Positions 18,081 to 26,685 of a DNA stretch of 64,000 nucleotides are shown in pieces. Each line of letters starts with the position of its first letter. The first letter of the stretch is position 1. The stretch spans positions 124,001 through 188,000 of the forward strand of contig JACKBU010000006.1 of the NCBI GenBank assembly GCA_020634395.1. The letters are read 5' to 3'. Below the pieces are notes generated by a model. That model did no database searches. It was not told the origin of the DNA and was given only the letters and a program-made list of their open reading frames with translations. Position numbers and translations under genes: made by a program. The DNA comes from Ardenticatenaceae bacterium (lineage in GTDB: Bacteria > Chloroflexota > Anaerolineae > Promineifilales > Promineifilaceae).

Positions 18081-19067
18081 ATGAGAAAGTTAAGCCTACT
18101 CGTTATTGTCATGGCCGCATTTTTGGCACTGGTGGCATGCAGCAGCGCCACCTCAACCACAGAAGAAACAGCTTCAAACACATCAACCGAAGCCAAGACC
18201 ATGGAAAACTTGACCGTCGGTTATGCGCAAATTGGGGCCGAAAGCGAATGGCGTACTGCCAATACTGCTTCCATCAAAGAAACGGCCGAAAAACTTGGTG
18301 TTGACCTCAAGTTCTCCGATGCCCAACAAAAACAAGAGAACCAGATTGCCGCTATTCGTTCCTACATCGCCGAAGGTGTGGATGTCATCGGCTTTTCGCC
18401 CGTCGTCGAGACCGGCTGGGAAACCGTTTTGCAAGAAGCCAAAGATGCGGGCATCCCCGTCATCATGGTAGACCGCCGTGCCGATGTGCCGCGTGAACTC
18501 TATGCCACCTACCTCGGTTCCGACTTCGTAGAAGAAGGTCGCAAAGCCGGCGAAGAAATGAACCGCCTCCTGCCTGATGGCGGTAAGATCGTCGAATTGG
18601 TTGGCACAGTTGGCTCCGCACCGGCCAATGACCGCTACACCGGTTTCCGCGATTCAATGGCCGAAAATATCGAAATTATCGATTCCCAATCTGGTGACTT
18701 TACACGTGCCAAGGGCAAAGAGGTAATGGAAGCCTTCCTCAAGAATTATGGCGACGAAATTGTTGGTTTGTACGCCCACAACGATGACATGGCTATCGGC
18801 GCCATTCAAGCCATTGAAGAATATGGCCTGAAGCCCGGCGAAGATATCAAAATCGTCTCCATCGATGCTGTCCGTGGCGCCTTCGAAGCGATGATTGACG
18901 GCAAATTGAATGTAACCGTTGAATGTAATCCCCTGCTTGGCCCGCAGTTCTATGACCTGGCCCTGCGTGCCGTCAACGGCGAAGAACTTCCCGAGTGGGT
19001 TCCTTCAGAAGAAAGTGTATACTATCCTGACAAAGCAGAAGAACTGCTGCCCGAACGTCAGTATTAG
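18081..19067 (+). CDS. ytfQ: Sugar ABC transporter binding lipoprotein, YtfQ-type (copy 2)
   Basis: A 328-residue secreted lipoprotein with lipobox VACS at about residues 18-21 and a Thr/Ser-rich linker. AAGGAGATGAATTAG provides a good ribosome site before ATG 18081. It carries the same YtfQ-group signatures as its upstream paralogue (GAESEWRTANTASIKE, DAQQKQENQIAAIRS, SPVVETGWE, SQSGDFTRAKGKEVM, YAHNDDMAIGAIQAIEEYG). It would bind a hexose, probably galactofuranose or a related sugar, and deliver it to the permeases encoded downstream. It lies directly upstream of the ATPase gene behind a hairpin, the usual place for the abundant transport receptor. The paralogue upstream diverges mainly in the signal peptide and surface positions. 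Confidence 0.9.
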   Translation: MRKLSLLVIVMAAFLALVACSSATSTTEETASNTSTEAKTMENLTVGYAQIGAESEWRTANTASIKETAEKLGVDLKFSDAQQKQENQIAAIRSYIAEGVDVIGFSPVVETGWETVLQEAKDAGIPVIMVDRRADVPRELYATYLGSDFVEEGRKAGEEMNRLLPDGGKIVELVGTVGSAPANDRYTGFRDSMAENIEIIDSQSGDFTRAKGKEVMEAFLKNYGDEIVGLYAHNDDMAIGAIQAIEEYGLKPGEDIKIVSIDAVRGAFEAMIDGKLNVTVECNPLLGPQFYDLALRAVNGEELPEWVPSEESVYYPDKAEELLPERQY

Positions 19068-19107
19068 GCCGACAATTTTCAGCAACTAGCCTGATGGGCT
19101 AACGAAC

Positions 19108-19143
19108 ATGAGGAGCGGCGATAAAGCTATCACCGCTCCTCAT
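19108..19143 (+). repeat. Hairpin between binding-protein and ATPase genes
   Basis: A 15-base stem with one mismatch, 19108-19122 against 19129-19143, around a 6-base loop. No T-run follows. Such stems after binding-protein genes often protect the upstream mRNA and lower expression of the ATPase and permeases; that role is inferred. Confidence 0.65.
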
Positions 19144-19168
19144 CCTCATGATCAGAAGGGGAAATCAG

Positions 19169-20689
19169 ATGCCAGATTCAAACACAAGTCTTCTGTCGAT
19201 GAAGGGCATATACAAGGCGTTTCCTGGTGTGCAGGCCCTGGAAAACGTCGATTTTGAGTTACAAAAGGGGGAAATTCATGCCATCGTTGGCGAGAACGGC
19301 GCCGGGAAGTCCACTCTGGTCAAAATTATTACCGGTGTTGAGCGGCCGGATAACGGCCGTATCGAACTAGACGGCGTCCCTATTCAGGCCAAGTCCCCCC
19401 AACACGCTCAGGAATTAGGCATCAGCACCGTCTATCAAGAAATTAACTTGTGCGAAAATCTCTCTGTTGCCGAAAACATCCTTCTCGGTCGTGAACCACG
19501 CAAGTTCGGCCGCATCGATTGGCGCGCGATGCAAGCTCAGGCCATCCAAATTCTACGCCATTTAGAAATTGACATTGATGCCACCAAAGACCTGGGCGAT
19601 TACTCCATTGCCATCCAACAAATGATCGCCATTGCCCGCGCCCTGGAAATCTCTTCTGCCAAGGTTCTTATTCTCGACGAGCCAACCTCCAGCCTGGATA
19701 CACACGAGACAGAAAAACTCTTTCAAGTCATGCGCAAGCTAAAAAGCGAAGGGCTGGGAATCATTTTTATCACCCACTTCATAGACCAGATATACGAAGT
19801 TACAGATAGAATCACCATCCTCCGCAACGGCAAACTGGTGGGAACATACGAGACGGCCGTCCTCCCCCGCCTTGAGCTGATTGCCAAAATGATCGGACGA
19901 GTCATGGGCGACTTCAACGACATGGTGCAAATCAAACTCAAAAGCGACAAACAGCGTGCCGGGGAGCCTCTCCTTCGTGCCCGGAGCCTGGGCCATTCCG
20001 GTTCTATTGCCCCATTCGACCTCGATTTATATACCGGAGAAGTGGTTGGTCTGGCTGGTCTTTTAGGCTCGGGGCGCACCGAAACTGCCCAGCTAATATT
20101 TGGCATAGACAAACCAGACAGCGGCAGACTCACCATGGCCGGAGAAGAGATCAAACATTTCTCGCCGGCTGATTCCATTGCCAAAGGCATTGCCTTTTGT
20201 CCCGAAGATCGTAAAGCAGACGGCATCGTGGATGATTTAACCATCAGAGAAAACATTGTCCTCGCTGTGCAGTCAAACAAAGGCTGGGCAAAACGCCTGA
20301 ACAAAAATCAACAATATGAATTGGCCGAAAAATTCATCAAAATGTTAGACATCAGCACGCCTTCTGCTGACCAAAAAGTTAAAAACCTGAGCGGCGGAAA
20401 TCAGCAAAAGGTGATTTTGGCGCGCTGGCTGGCCACAAACCCACAGTTACTCATTTTGGATGAGCCTACACGCGGCATTGATATTGGCGCCAAAGCAGAA
20501 ATCCAGAAACTCGTGTTAGAGTTGGCTGAAGAAGGCAAAGCGTGCCTCTTTATTTCCTCCGAACTGGAAGAAGTGCTTAGAACCAGCCATCGAATCAATG
20601 TGCTCCGCGACCAACATTTTGTCGCCGAATTTTCTGATGAGGTGGATGAGCACACCATTATGCAAACAATGGCAGGGGGTGAAAAATGA
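19169..20689 (+). CDS. ytfR: Sugar ABC transporter ATPase, YtfR-type (two nucleotide-binding domains)
   Basis: A 506-residue ATPase from ATG 19169, chosen because AAGGGG precedes it; ATG 19148 in the same frame lacks a ribosome site. Two tandem ABC domains are present. The first has Walker A GENGAGKST, an unusual signature region (LGDYSIAIQQMIAIARAL) and Walker B VLILDEPTSSL. The second has a degenerate P-loop (GLLGSGRTETAQ), signature LSGGNQQKV and Walker B LLILDEPTRGID. This is the RbsA/MglA/YtfR architecture for sugar importers with one fused ATPase. It overlaps the next permease gene by ATGA, so the subunits are translationally coupled. Confidence 0.94.
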   Translation: MPDSNTSLLSMKGIYKAFPGVQALENVDFELQKGEIHAIVGENGAGKSTLVKIITGVERPDNGRIELDGVPIQAKSPQHAQELGISTVYQEINLCENLSVAENILLGREPRKFGRIDWRAMQAQAIQILRHLEIDIDATKDLGDYSIAIQQMIAIARALEISSAKVLILDEPTSSLDTHETEKLFQVMRKLKSEGLGIIFITHFIDQIYEVTDRITILRNGKLVGTYETAVLPRLELIAKMIGRVMGDFNDMVQIKLKSDKQRAGEPLLRARSLGHSGSIAPFDLDLYTGEVVGLAGLLGSGRTETAQLIFGIDKPDSGRLTMAGEEIKHFSPADSIAKGIAFCPEDRKADGIVDDLTIRENIVLAVQSNKGWAKRLNKNQQYELAEKFIKMLDISTPSADQKVKNLSGGNQQKVILARWLATNPQLLILDEPTRGIDIGAKAEIQKLVLELAEEGKACLFISSELEEVLRTSHRINVLRDQHFVAEFSDEVDEHTIMQTMAGGEK

Positions 20690-21753
20690 CCCGGTCTAGA
20701 TTTTCATGGCATCAACTAAGAGATAGTCAGCTGTTTTGGCCGCTTCTGGCCCTGGCCCTGATTTTGCTCTTCAACCTGTTTTTCACGCCCGGTTTTTATA
20801 ACGTGGAAATTAAAGACGGTCACTTATCCGGGTTCCTGATTGACATTTTGAATCGGGGTTCCATCTTGATGCTCCTGGCGACTGGCATGACGATGGTGAT
20901 TGCGACCGGCGGTGTCGATCTTTCCGTGGGCGCAGTTGTGGCGATTTCGGCAGCGACGGCAACGGTTCTCATCAACCCCGCCCTGGCTACGGAGCTGATT
21001 AGTTCTGAGGAACTGATCAAGGATGTGACAAGCACGCCGCTGTGGATGTGTATTACGGCCGCTTTGCTGATTGCGACACTGTGTGGTTTATGGAATGGCC
21101 TGCTCGTTTCCAGAGGGAAAATTCAGCCGATGGTGGCCACCCTGGTTCTCATGGTGGCCGGTCGGGGCATTGCACAGTTAATTACGCACGGGCAGATCAT
21201 TACCGTTTACTACACTCCCTATTTTTTCATCGGCAACGGCTATTTGCTCGGACTGCCTTTCCCGTTGTTCATTGCGATCTTTGTTTATTTGTGTACCTGG
21301 TTATGGGCCAGGCGTACGGCTTTTGGGATGTTTGTAGAGTCCATAGGCATCAATGCTCAGTCCAGCTTTCTAAGCGGTATCAACGAAAAGAATATCAAGC
21401 TGGCTGTGTACACATTTTGTGGCTTTTGCGCCGGCATTGCCGGTTTGATCTACAGCTCCAATGTAAAAAGCGCCGATGCCAACAATGCCGGGCTAAATCT
21501 GGAACTTGATGCCATTTTGGCTGTGGTGATGGGTGGCACGTTGATGTCAGGCGGCCGTTTTTCTTTGTTGGCGAGTGTGATTGGAGCACTGGTTATTCAA
21601 AGTACGACCACAACCATGTACGCGATTGGGGTTCCGGCCATGGCGGCATCAGCAATTAAAGGGCTGGTCGTTCTCGTGGTCATCTTGCTTTATTCGGAAC
21701 AGACAAAGCTGGTGCTTACACGCGTTGTGGAAAGAGTAGGGGCACGATCATGA
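20686..21753 (+). CDS. ytfT: Sugar ABC transporter permease, YtfT-type
   Basis: A 355-residue inner-membrane permease with about nine to ten helices. It has the BPD_transp_2 (RbsC-like) signatures MTMVIATGGVDLSVGAVVAIS, near residues 70-90, and LDAILAVVMGGTLMSGGR near residue 275. The start ATG overlaps the ATPase stop and its own stop overlaps the next permease start, so the three are one transcript. It forms a heterodimeric channel with the YjfF-type protein. The family is known for ribose, galactose and galactofuranose uptake; the YtfQ-type receptors here point to galactofuranose. Confidence 0.92.
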   Translation: MTRSRFSWHQLRDSQLFWPLLALALILLFNLFFTPGFYNVEIKDGHLSGFLIDILNRGSILMLLATGMTMVIATGGVDLSVGAVVAISAATATVLINPALATELISSEELIKDVTSTPLWMCITAALLIATLCGLWNGLLVSRGKIQPMVATLVLMVAGRGIAQLITHGQIITVYYTPYFFIGNGYLLGLPFPLFIAIFVYLCTWLWARRTAFGMFVESIGINAQSSFLSGINEKNIKLAVYTFCGFCAGIAGLIYSSNVKSADANNAGLNLELDAILAVVMGGTLMSGGRFSLLASVIGALVIQSTTTTMYAIGVPAMAASAIKGLVVLVVILLYSEQTKLVLTRVVERVGARS

Positions 21754-22814
21754 CTAACAAACTAAAAATAGACCGAAAATTTATGCCCTTGCTGGCAACG
21801 GTGGGGGTGTTTGCGCTCCTTTATCTGTATGGCTTTTTACAGTACAAGGGGATGCGCCAGCCACAGGCCTTTTTCAATCTGTTCATCAACAACGCCTTCT
21901 TGCTGATTACGTCTATCGGCATGACGTTTGTTATTTTGTCGGAAGGGATTGACCTCTCGGTGGGCGCAGTTATTGCCCTGACGTCTGTAGCCTCGGCTGC
22001 TCTGCTTGAGAATTATGGTATGAATCCCGTTCTTGTGATTGTCTTGATGCTGTTGATGGGGACTTTGTTTGGTGGCATCATGGGGGCAATCATCCACTTT
22101 TTCAAAGTGCAGCCTTTTATTGTGACCTTGGCGGGGATGTTTTTTGCCCGGGGGATGTGCTTTTTTATCAGTCTGGACGCGATTCCCATCAAAGATCCAT
22201 TGTATCGGACGATGGCGCTCACTCGCATTCAGATTCCAGGATTTGAACGGGCCTTTTTAAGCCTGAGCGCGGTGATTGCGATTGTGGTTCTGATCGTGGG
22301 AATGTATGTGGCCCACTTTACGCGTTACGGCCGTTCCATCTACGCCATCGGGGGCAACGAGCAGTCCGCCTTGTTGATGGGGCTGCCGGTAGGACGCATT
22401 AAAGTTTCCGTCTACGCGCTCAACGGATTCTGCTCCGCATTGGCCGGTATTGTATTTAGCATCTCCCTGCTCTCCGGACACGGCTTGTACGCCGTCAACG
22501 TGGAGCTAGATGCCATTGCTTCGGTCGTTATTGGTGGTACGTTATTAACAGGTGGTCAGGGATACGTATTTGGCACTTTGTTTGGTGTTCTGGTCACCGG
22601 GCTGATCCAGATGCTGATTCAATTTAACGGAGAACTGAGTTCCTGGTGGACACGCATTGCAGTGGGTGCGCTGACGCTTATCTTCATTGGTGTCCAAAGT
22701 CTATTTACCTCCAGACGCAAAAAGCGGCAGGCTTTAGGCCGAGCCTCACTAATAGATGTTGAGGCCAAAACAGCCGTGCCAATGGAGGACAAACTGACAA
22801 CCGGTTCGGCCTGA
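21750..22814 (+). CDS. yjfF: Sugar ABC transporter permease, YjfF-type
   Basis: A 354-residue permease, paralogous to its upstream neighbour and overlapping it by ATGA. It has about ten hydrophobic helices, the motif MTFVILSEGIDLSVGAVIAL near residue 55, and LDAIASVVIGGTLLTGGQG near residue 250. The C-terminus after the last helix is a short basic-to-acidic tail (SRRKKRQALGRAS). Two distinct permeases next to a YtfR-type ATPase match the ytfQRT-yjfF arrangement. It is the last gene of the unit; the convergent neighbour starts 60 bases away with no clear terminator. Confidence 0.92.
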   Translation: MTNKLKIDRKFMPLLATVGVFALLYLYGFLQYKGMRQPQAFFNLFINNAFLLITSIGMTFVILSEGIDLSVGAVIALTSVASAALLENYGMNPVLVIVLMLLMGTLFGGIMGAIIHFFKVQPFIVTLAGMFFARGMCFFISLDAIPIKDPLYRTMALTRIQIPGFERAFLSLSAVIAIVVLIVGMYVAHFTRYGRSIYAIGGNEQSALLMGLPVGRIKVSVYALNGFCSALAGIVFSISLLSGHGLYAVNVELDAIASVVIGGTLLTGGQGYVFGTLFGVLVTGLIQMLIQFNGELSSWWTRIAVGALTLIFIGVQSLFTSRRKKRQALGRASLIDVEAKTAVPMEDKLTTGSA

Positions 22815-22874
22815 CAGTGGTTTGTCAAGCGCCGGCATCTCCTCAGAGTTGTCTGCGTTGGTGGTTCTTGTACT

Positions 22875-24581
22875 TTAAGGGCAAACGAGTAACGGCCGTT
22901 CCCCCCAATCGATGAGCTGCTCCACGGTGCTGCCCACACGCCGCCGGTCTTTGTAACTCGCTCTGGAGCCACCTAGCAGAATCAGATCGCAGGATTGGGC
23001 GACGGCCGTTTCCTGAATAACCTCTGTCACGTCACGCTGCGCCTCGACAAAGGTAGCCGTCACTTCATGCATCGCCAGATACCGGCGGGCGTGCTCGGCG
23101 ACGGTGCGCAGCTTTCGTGTCTCCAAAACAGTGATCACGACCAAATCCACCGGCCACTGCTCAGCCAGATAAGCAGCGACAAAAAGCGCCTCGTCAGCTC
23201 TGGGGCTGCCATCGTAGGCCAGCAGTACCCGCTTCAACTCGACGGCCTTCTCGCTCTGCACCATCACCGGTCGCGGACATTGCAGCAAAATCTCGTGGAT
23301 CTGCGCGCGATCAAACGCCTCGTCCAAAACCACCAGGTCAACCAGTGCGGCGCGCTGGCAAACCGCCGCTGTCACATCTTCCCCATCCTGTGCAATTTGC
23401 ACACTCACGCCGACGGCCTGGCATTCCTGGCGCAGTTGGGCGCTCAACTCCTGTGCGGCATCTGCCGCTTCCGGTCCGACGACTAACCCCATCACCTGCG
23501 CCTGTTCGCGCTGGCATAAGGCAACGGCCGTGACCCACGATCGCGTCGTGACGGCCGTGCTGCCCGTCAGCGGCACCAGCACATCGGCAAACAAAGACTG
23601 GCTGTAGCGATCCACCACCCGCGCCTGCGACCAGCGCTGTTCGGGAGGCGCTTGTTTCTGACGGCGCGGGGTAACCGCTTCCAAGAGCTGGCGCGGAAAA
23701 CTCTTTTTCTTAGGCTGAGTCCGCGGTTCAAACTGGGCCGCCAGTTTGATGACCACCTCCGGCTCCAGGTCTAGCCCCAGCTCATTGCGCAGATGGGCTT
23801 GATGGGTCGCCAGCCAGACATAGAAATCAGTTTCTGTGCGGCCAGGAAAATAGCGCAAGATGCCTTGTTCGCGCACGGCCGTTACCATGGGCAAATACGC
23901 CTCGTCATACCAATGACCCACCGCCTCCGCATCTCCCATCTCCATTTCCTGGGCCATCTCCATGAAAAACCGATGCACTTCAATCAGATTTTCCAGGGTT
24001 TCATACTGACCTGGAACACTGACCAACAAATCGGTCCCCGGACGCAGGTGATCCAACCTGGTTCGCTCCAAAAAGGCGGCATATTCATATTTGATGATCA
24101 GGCTGTCCGGATCATCATCCGGCGATAAGGGCACTTTGGTCTGTATTTCCACGACGTAGGCGTCGATGTACGACAGGTTTTGCTGCATGGCAATCGATAC
24201 CCGATGGTTCCCATCCAGCACAAAGTACGCTTCCCCAATTTTGTAAACGTCGATAGGCGGCAGCGAGGCTACCGGACCGGCCAGGCGCACAGAAGCCCAG
24301 CGGTCGGCGTCTGACCCGATGAGCGGCAAAAAGGTGCGCGTAAAGTCGTTATAACGGCCTACACTGCCTACAATGGCCGTCACGGGTATCGTCGTCAGGC
24401 CGCGGGTCGCCTGCCCGGTTATTTTTAGCTTGTCGGCGACATCGTTGAAAGAAAGCAGGGCAATGGATTTGCCATTCATCCGCGCACCAACGGCCGATAA
24501 TGCGCCGCGCATTCGTGCCCGATGAAACTCATTTTTGGCCTCACTGACCGCGTTCGCCCAATTTGGCATTTGTTGCGTCAT
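22875..24581 (-). CDS. ParB-like domain fused to tandem universal-stress domains
   Basis: A 568-residue soluble protein. The N-terminal part (about 40-135) resembles the ParB/sulfiredoxin-like fold: IPVTAIVGSVGRYNDF, then PPIDVYKIGEAYFVLDGNHRVSIA with its GNHR motif. A middle region of about 150 residues follows, with no recognised fold. The C-terminal half has two UspA-type domains: a diverged one starting LFADVLVPLTG (about 335-455) and a better one starting VELKRVLLAYDGSPRADEAL (about 460-568). The latter ends in GGSRASYKDRRRVGSTVEQ, a typical ATP-binding loop. It is monocistronic and convergent with the sugar operon. A regulatory or nucleotide-sensing role is plausible; the exact function is unknown. 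Confidence 0.8.
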   Translation of the reverse strand: MTQQMPNWANAVSEAKNEFHRARMRGALSAVGARMNGKSIALLSFNDVADKLKITGQATRGLTTIPVTAIVGSVGRYNDFTRTFLPLIGSDADRWASVRLAGPVASLPPIDVYKIGEAYFVLDGNHRVSIAMQQNLSYIDAYVVEIQTKVPLSPDDDPDSLIIKYEYAAFLERTRLDHLRPGTDLLVSVPGQYETLENLIEVHRFFMEMAQEMEMGDAEAVGHWYDEAYLPMVTAVREQGILRYFPGRTETDFYVWLATHQAHLRNELGLDLEPEVVIKLAAQFEPRTQPKKKSFPRQLLEAVTPRRQKQAPPEQRWSQARVVDRYSQSLFADVLVPLTGSTAVTTRSWVTAVALCQREQAQVMGLVVGPEAADAAQELSAQLRQECQAVGVSVQIAQDGEDVTAAVCQRAALVDLVVLDEAFDRAQIHEILLQCPRPVMVQSEKAVELKRVLLAYDGSPRADEALFVAAYLAEQWPVDLVVITVLETRKLRTVAEHARRYLAMHEVTATFVEAQRDVTEVIQETAVAQSCDLILLGGSRASYKDRRRVGSTVEQLIDWGERPLLVCP

Positions 24582-24671
24582 GCCCGAACCTCCTCATCTT
24601 CTAGAAAACCAAGCGCCGTATACCGAACCATTTTAACAGAAATACGGGGGGCGTGTTATACTCCGCACCCT

Positions 24672-25991
24672 ATGCGACAACGAGACATTTTCTGGTTTTG
24701 GCTGCCCCTTTTTGCCAGTTGGCTGCTCATGACGGCCGAAGGCCCGATCATCAGCGCCTCCATCAACCGTCTGCCCAACGAAGTGATCATGCTGGCCGCG
24801 TTTGGCATCGTCAACAGCCTGTCCGTCACCATCGAAAGTCCCATCATCAACCTGTTGGCGACCTCTACGGCGCTGGTGAAGGACCGCCCTTCCTTTTTGT
24901 TGGTGCGCCGTTTTACCATCCAATGGGCCATCGCCCTGACGGCCGTTGCCGCCATCGTCGCCTTCACCCCGGTTTTTGATTGGATCGTGCTGGGCCTGCT
25001 AGACACACCGGAAGAAGTAGCCTACTGGGTGCAGCCGGGTCTGCAAATTATGGTTTTTTGGAGCGCGGCCATTGCCTGGCGGCGCTTTTTGCAGGGCGTT
25101 ATGATCCATTTTGGCGAAACGAACAAAGTGGCCTGGGGCACGGCCGTGCGTCTGCTTTCCTCGGGTGGCACGGCCGTTTCCCTGACCCTTTACAGCGGCT
25201 GGCCAGGCGTCATCATCGCCGCCACTTCGCTGATGGCCGGCGTGACGGCCGAAGCGCTGTACGCTACTCTGGCGGTACGGCCGTTGCAGAAAAAATATCT
25301 CACTCCCGAGTCGCCTATCGCCCCAGGACCGCCCCTCACCGCCCGTCACCTTTTCTGGTTCCACCTGCCCCTGGCTGCCACCTCCTTGCTCATCCTGCTG
25401 GCCCAACCTATGGTCACCTTTAGCCTGGCGCGGCTGGATCAGCCGGTGGATTCTCTGGCCGCCTGGCCCGTGGTTTTCCAGATTATGCTGATGGCCCGCG
25501 CCGCGGCGATGGCCTTGCCAGAAGTAGTCATCGCCCTTAGCGAACGGCGCAACACGTTCCAACCGCTGCGCCGCTTTAGCCTGATTCTGGCTCTGGCCGG
25601 CACCGGCCTGATGGTGCTGTTTGTCTTCACGCCGCTGTCGGCCTTTTACATCTATGTGGTGCAAGATATGACGGCCGTCGTCGGCGCGCTTACCGAGTCC
25701 AGCCTGGTGTATTTCTTGCTGTTTCCGGCACTGGCCACGCTCATCTCCTGGCTACGCGGTTTGCTGATCAACCGGCAGGCCACCAAAGCCGTGAACGTGG
25801 GTATGGCCCTTAATCTGGCGATAACGGCCGTCGTCCTGGCTGTGGGGCTGACGGCGCGTTGGCCGGGTCTGCCGACGGCCGCCGTCGCGCTTAATGCGGC
25901 GGCGTTCGGCGAGATTTTGTACCTGGGCTGGTATACCCAACGCATTTTACCGGCCGAAACGCCCCTGCTGCGACCGGTGAAAGTGAGTTAA
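24672..25991 (+). CDS. MATE/flippase-like multidrug or lipid transporter
   Basis: A 439-residue integral membrane protein with about twelve helices. The start is taken as ATG 24672, where the protein opens with MRQRDIFWFWLPLFASWLLM; the frame extends upstream but would overlap the divergent ParB/UspA gene. The two-fold pattern (helices 1-6, then a repeat starting ARHLFWFHLPLAATSLLILL near residue 220) fits the MATE/polysaccharide-flippase fold. The conserved stretch EGPIISASINRLPNEVIMLA lies in helix 1-2. It is four bases upstream of a hydrolase gene. Substrate unknown; an ANKH-like exporter is an alternative. Confidence 0.75.
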   Translation: MRQRDIFWFWLPLFASWLLMTAEGPIISASINRLPNEVIMLAAFGIVNSLSVTIESPIINLLATSTALVKDRPSFLLVRRFTIQWAIALTAVAAIVAFTPVFDWIVLGLLDTPEEVAYWVQPGLQIMVFWSAAIAWRRFLQGVMIHFGETNKVAWGTAVRLLSSGGTAVSLTLYSGWPGVIIAATSLMAGVTAEALYATLAVRPLQKKYLTPESPIAPGPPLTARHLFWFHLPLAATSLLILLAQPMVTFSLARLDQPVDSLAAWPVVFQIMLMARAAAMALPEVVIALSERRNTFQPLRRFSLILALAGTGLMVLFVFTPLSAFYIYVVQDMTAVVGALTESSLVYFLLFPALATLISWLRGLLINRQATKAVNVGMALNLAITAVVLAVGLTARWPGLPTAAVALNAAAFGEILYLGWYTQRILPAETPLLRPVKVS

Positions 25992-25994
25992 GCC

Positions 25995-26627
25995 ATGATC
26001 GAAATTCTGCAGCTACCGCTTGGCCCGCTGCAAACCAACTGCTACATGCTGGTTTGCGAGGAGACGCTGGACACGGCCGTGATCGATCCCTCCTGGAACG
26101 GCCGTGCCCTTGCCGCCACCCTCGACGAACGTGGCTACAACCTCACCCACATCCTGCTCACCCACAGCCACTTCGACCACGTCGCCGGATTGGCCGAGCT
26201 AAAAGCCGAAAAGCCCGCGCCTATCTATATCCATCCGGACGCCATCCCCACGCTGCGAGATGCCACCATGAGCGCCGCCCTCTGGAACATCCGCTTCCCT
26301 TCCCCGCCGCCGCCGGATGAGATGCTGGACGCCGGGCAGATTTTGCAAATCGGCCGTCTTGCCGTTCACGTGCTGTTTACACCCGGCCACGCGCCAGGCC
26401 ACGTCAGCTTCTATTTGCCCGAACACAAGGTCGTCTTTGACGGCGACGTGCTCTTCCAACAAAGCATCGGCCGCACCGACCTGCCCGGCGGAGATTACGA
26501 TCTGCTGCTGCGTTCCATCCGCGAGCAACTGCTCACCCTGCCTGATGAAACCCAGGTTCTTCCTGGTCATGGGCCCGCCACCACCATCGGGGCAGAAAAA
26601 CAGACGAATCCTTTTCTAAATCCTTAA
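25995..26627 (+). CDS. Metallo-beta-lactamase-fold hydrolase (glyoxalase II-like)
   Basis: A 210-residue cytosolic hydrolase. It has the dinuclear-metal motif THSHFDHVAG at about 55-64, a further His in FTPGHAPGHVSFYLP, an Asp in VVFDGDVLF and a final His in QVLPGHGP. The start MIEILQLPLGPLQTNCYMLV is characteristic of the YcbL/GloB-like subgroup that hydrolyses thioesters such as S-lactoylglutathione. It follows the transporter gene by three bases, so the two are co-transcribed. Substrate not determinable from sequence. Confidence 0.9.
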   Translation: MIEILQLPLGPLQTNCYMLVCEETLDTAVIDPSWNGRALAATLDERGYNLTHILLTHSHFDHVAGLAELKAEKPAPIYIHPDAIPTLRDATMSAALWNIRFPSPPPPDEMLDAGQILQIGRLAVHVLFTPGHAPGHVSFYLPEHKVVFDGDVLFQQSIGRTDLPGGDYDLLLRSIREQLLTLPDETQVLPGHGPATTIGAEKQTNPFLNP

Positions 26628-26685
26628 ATCTTTTGGCGTCAATCCAACCAGCGGCAAAGGTGTAGCGAGCAGAACCGGAAGATCC

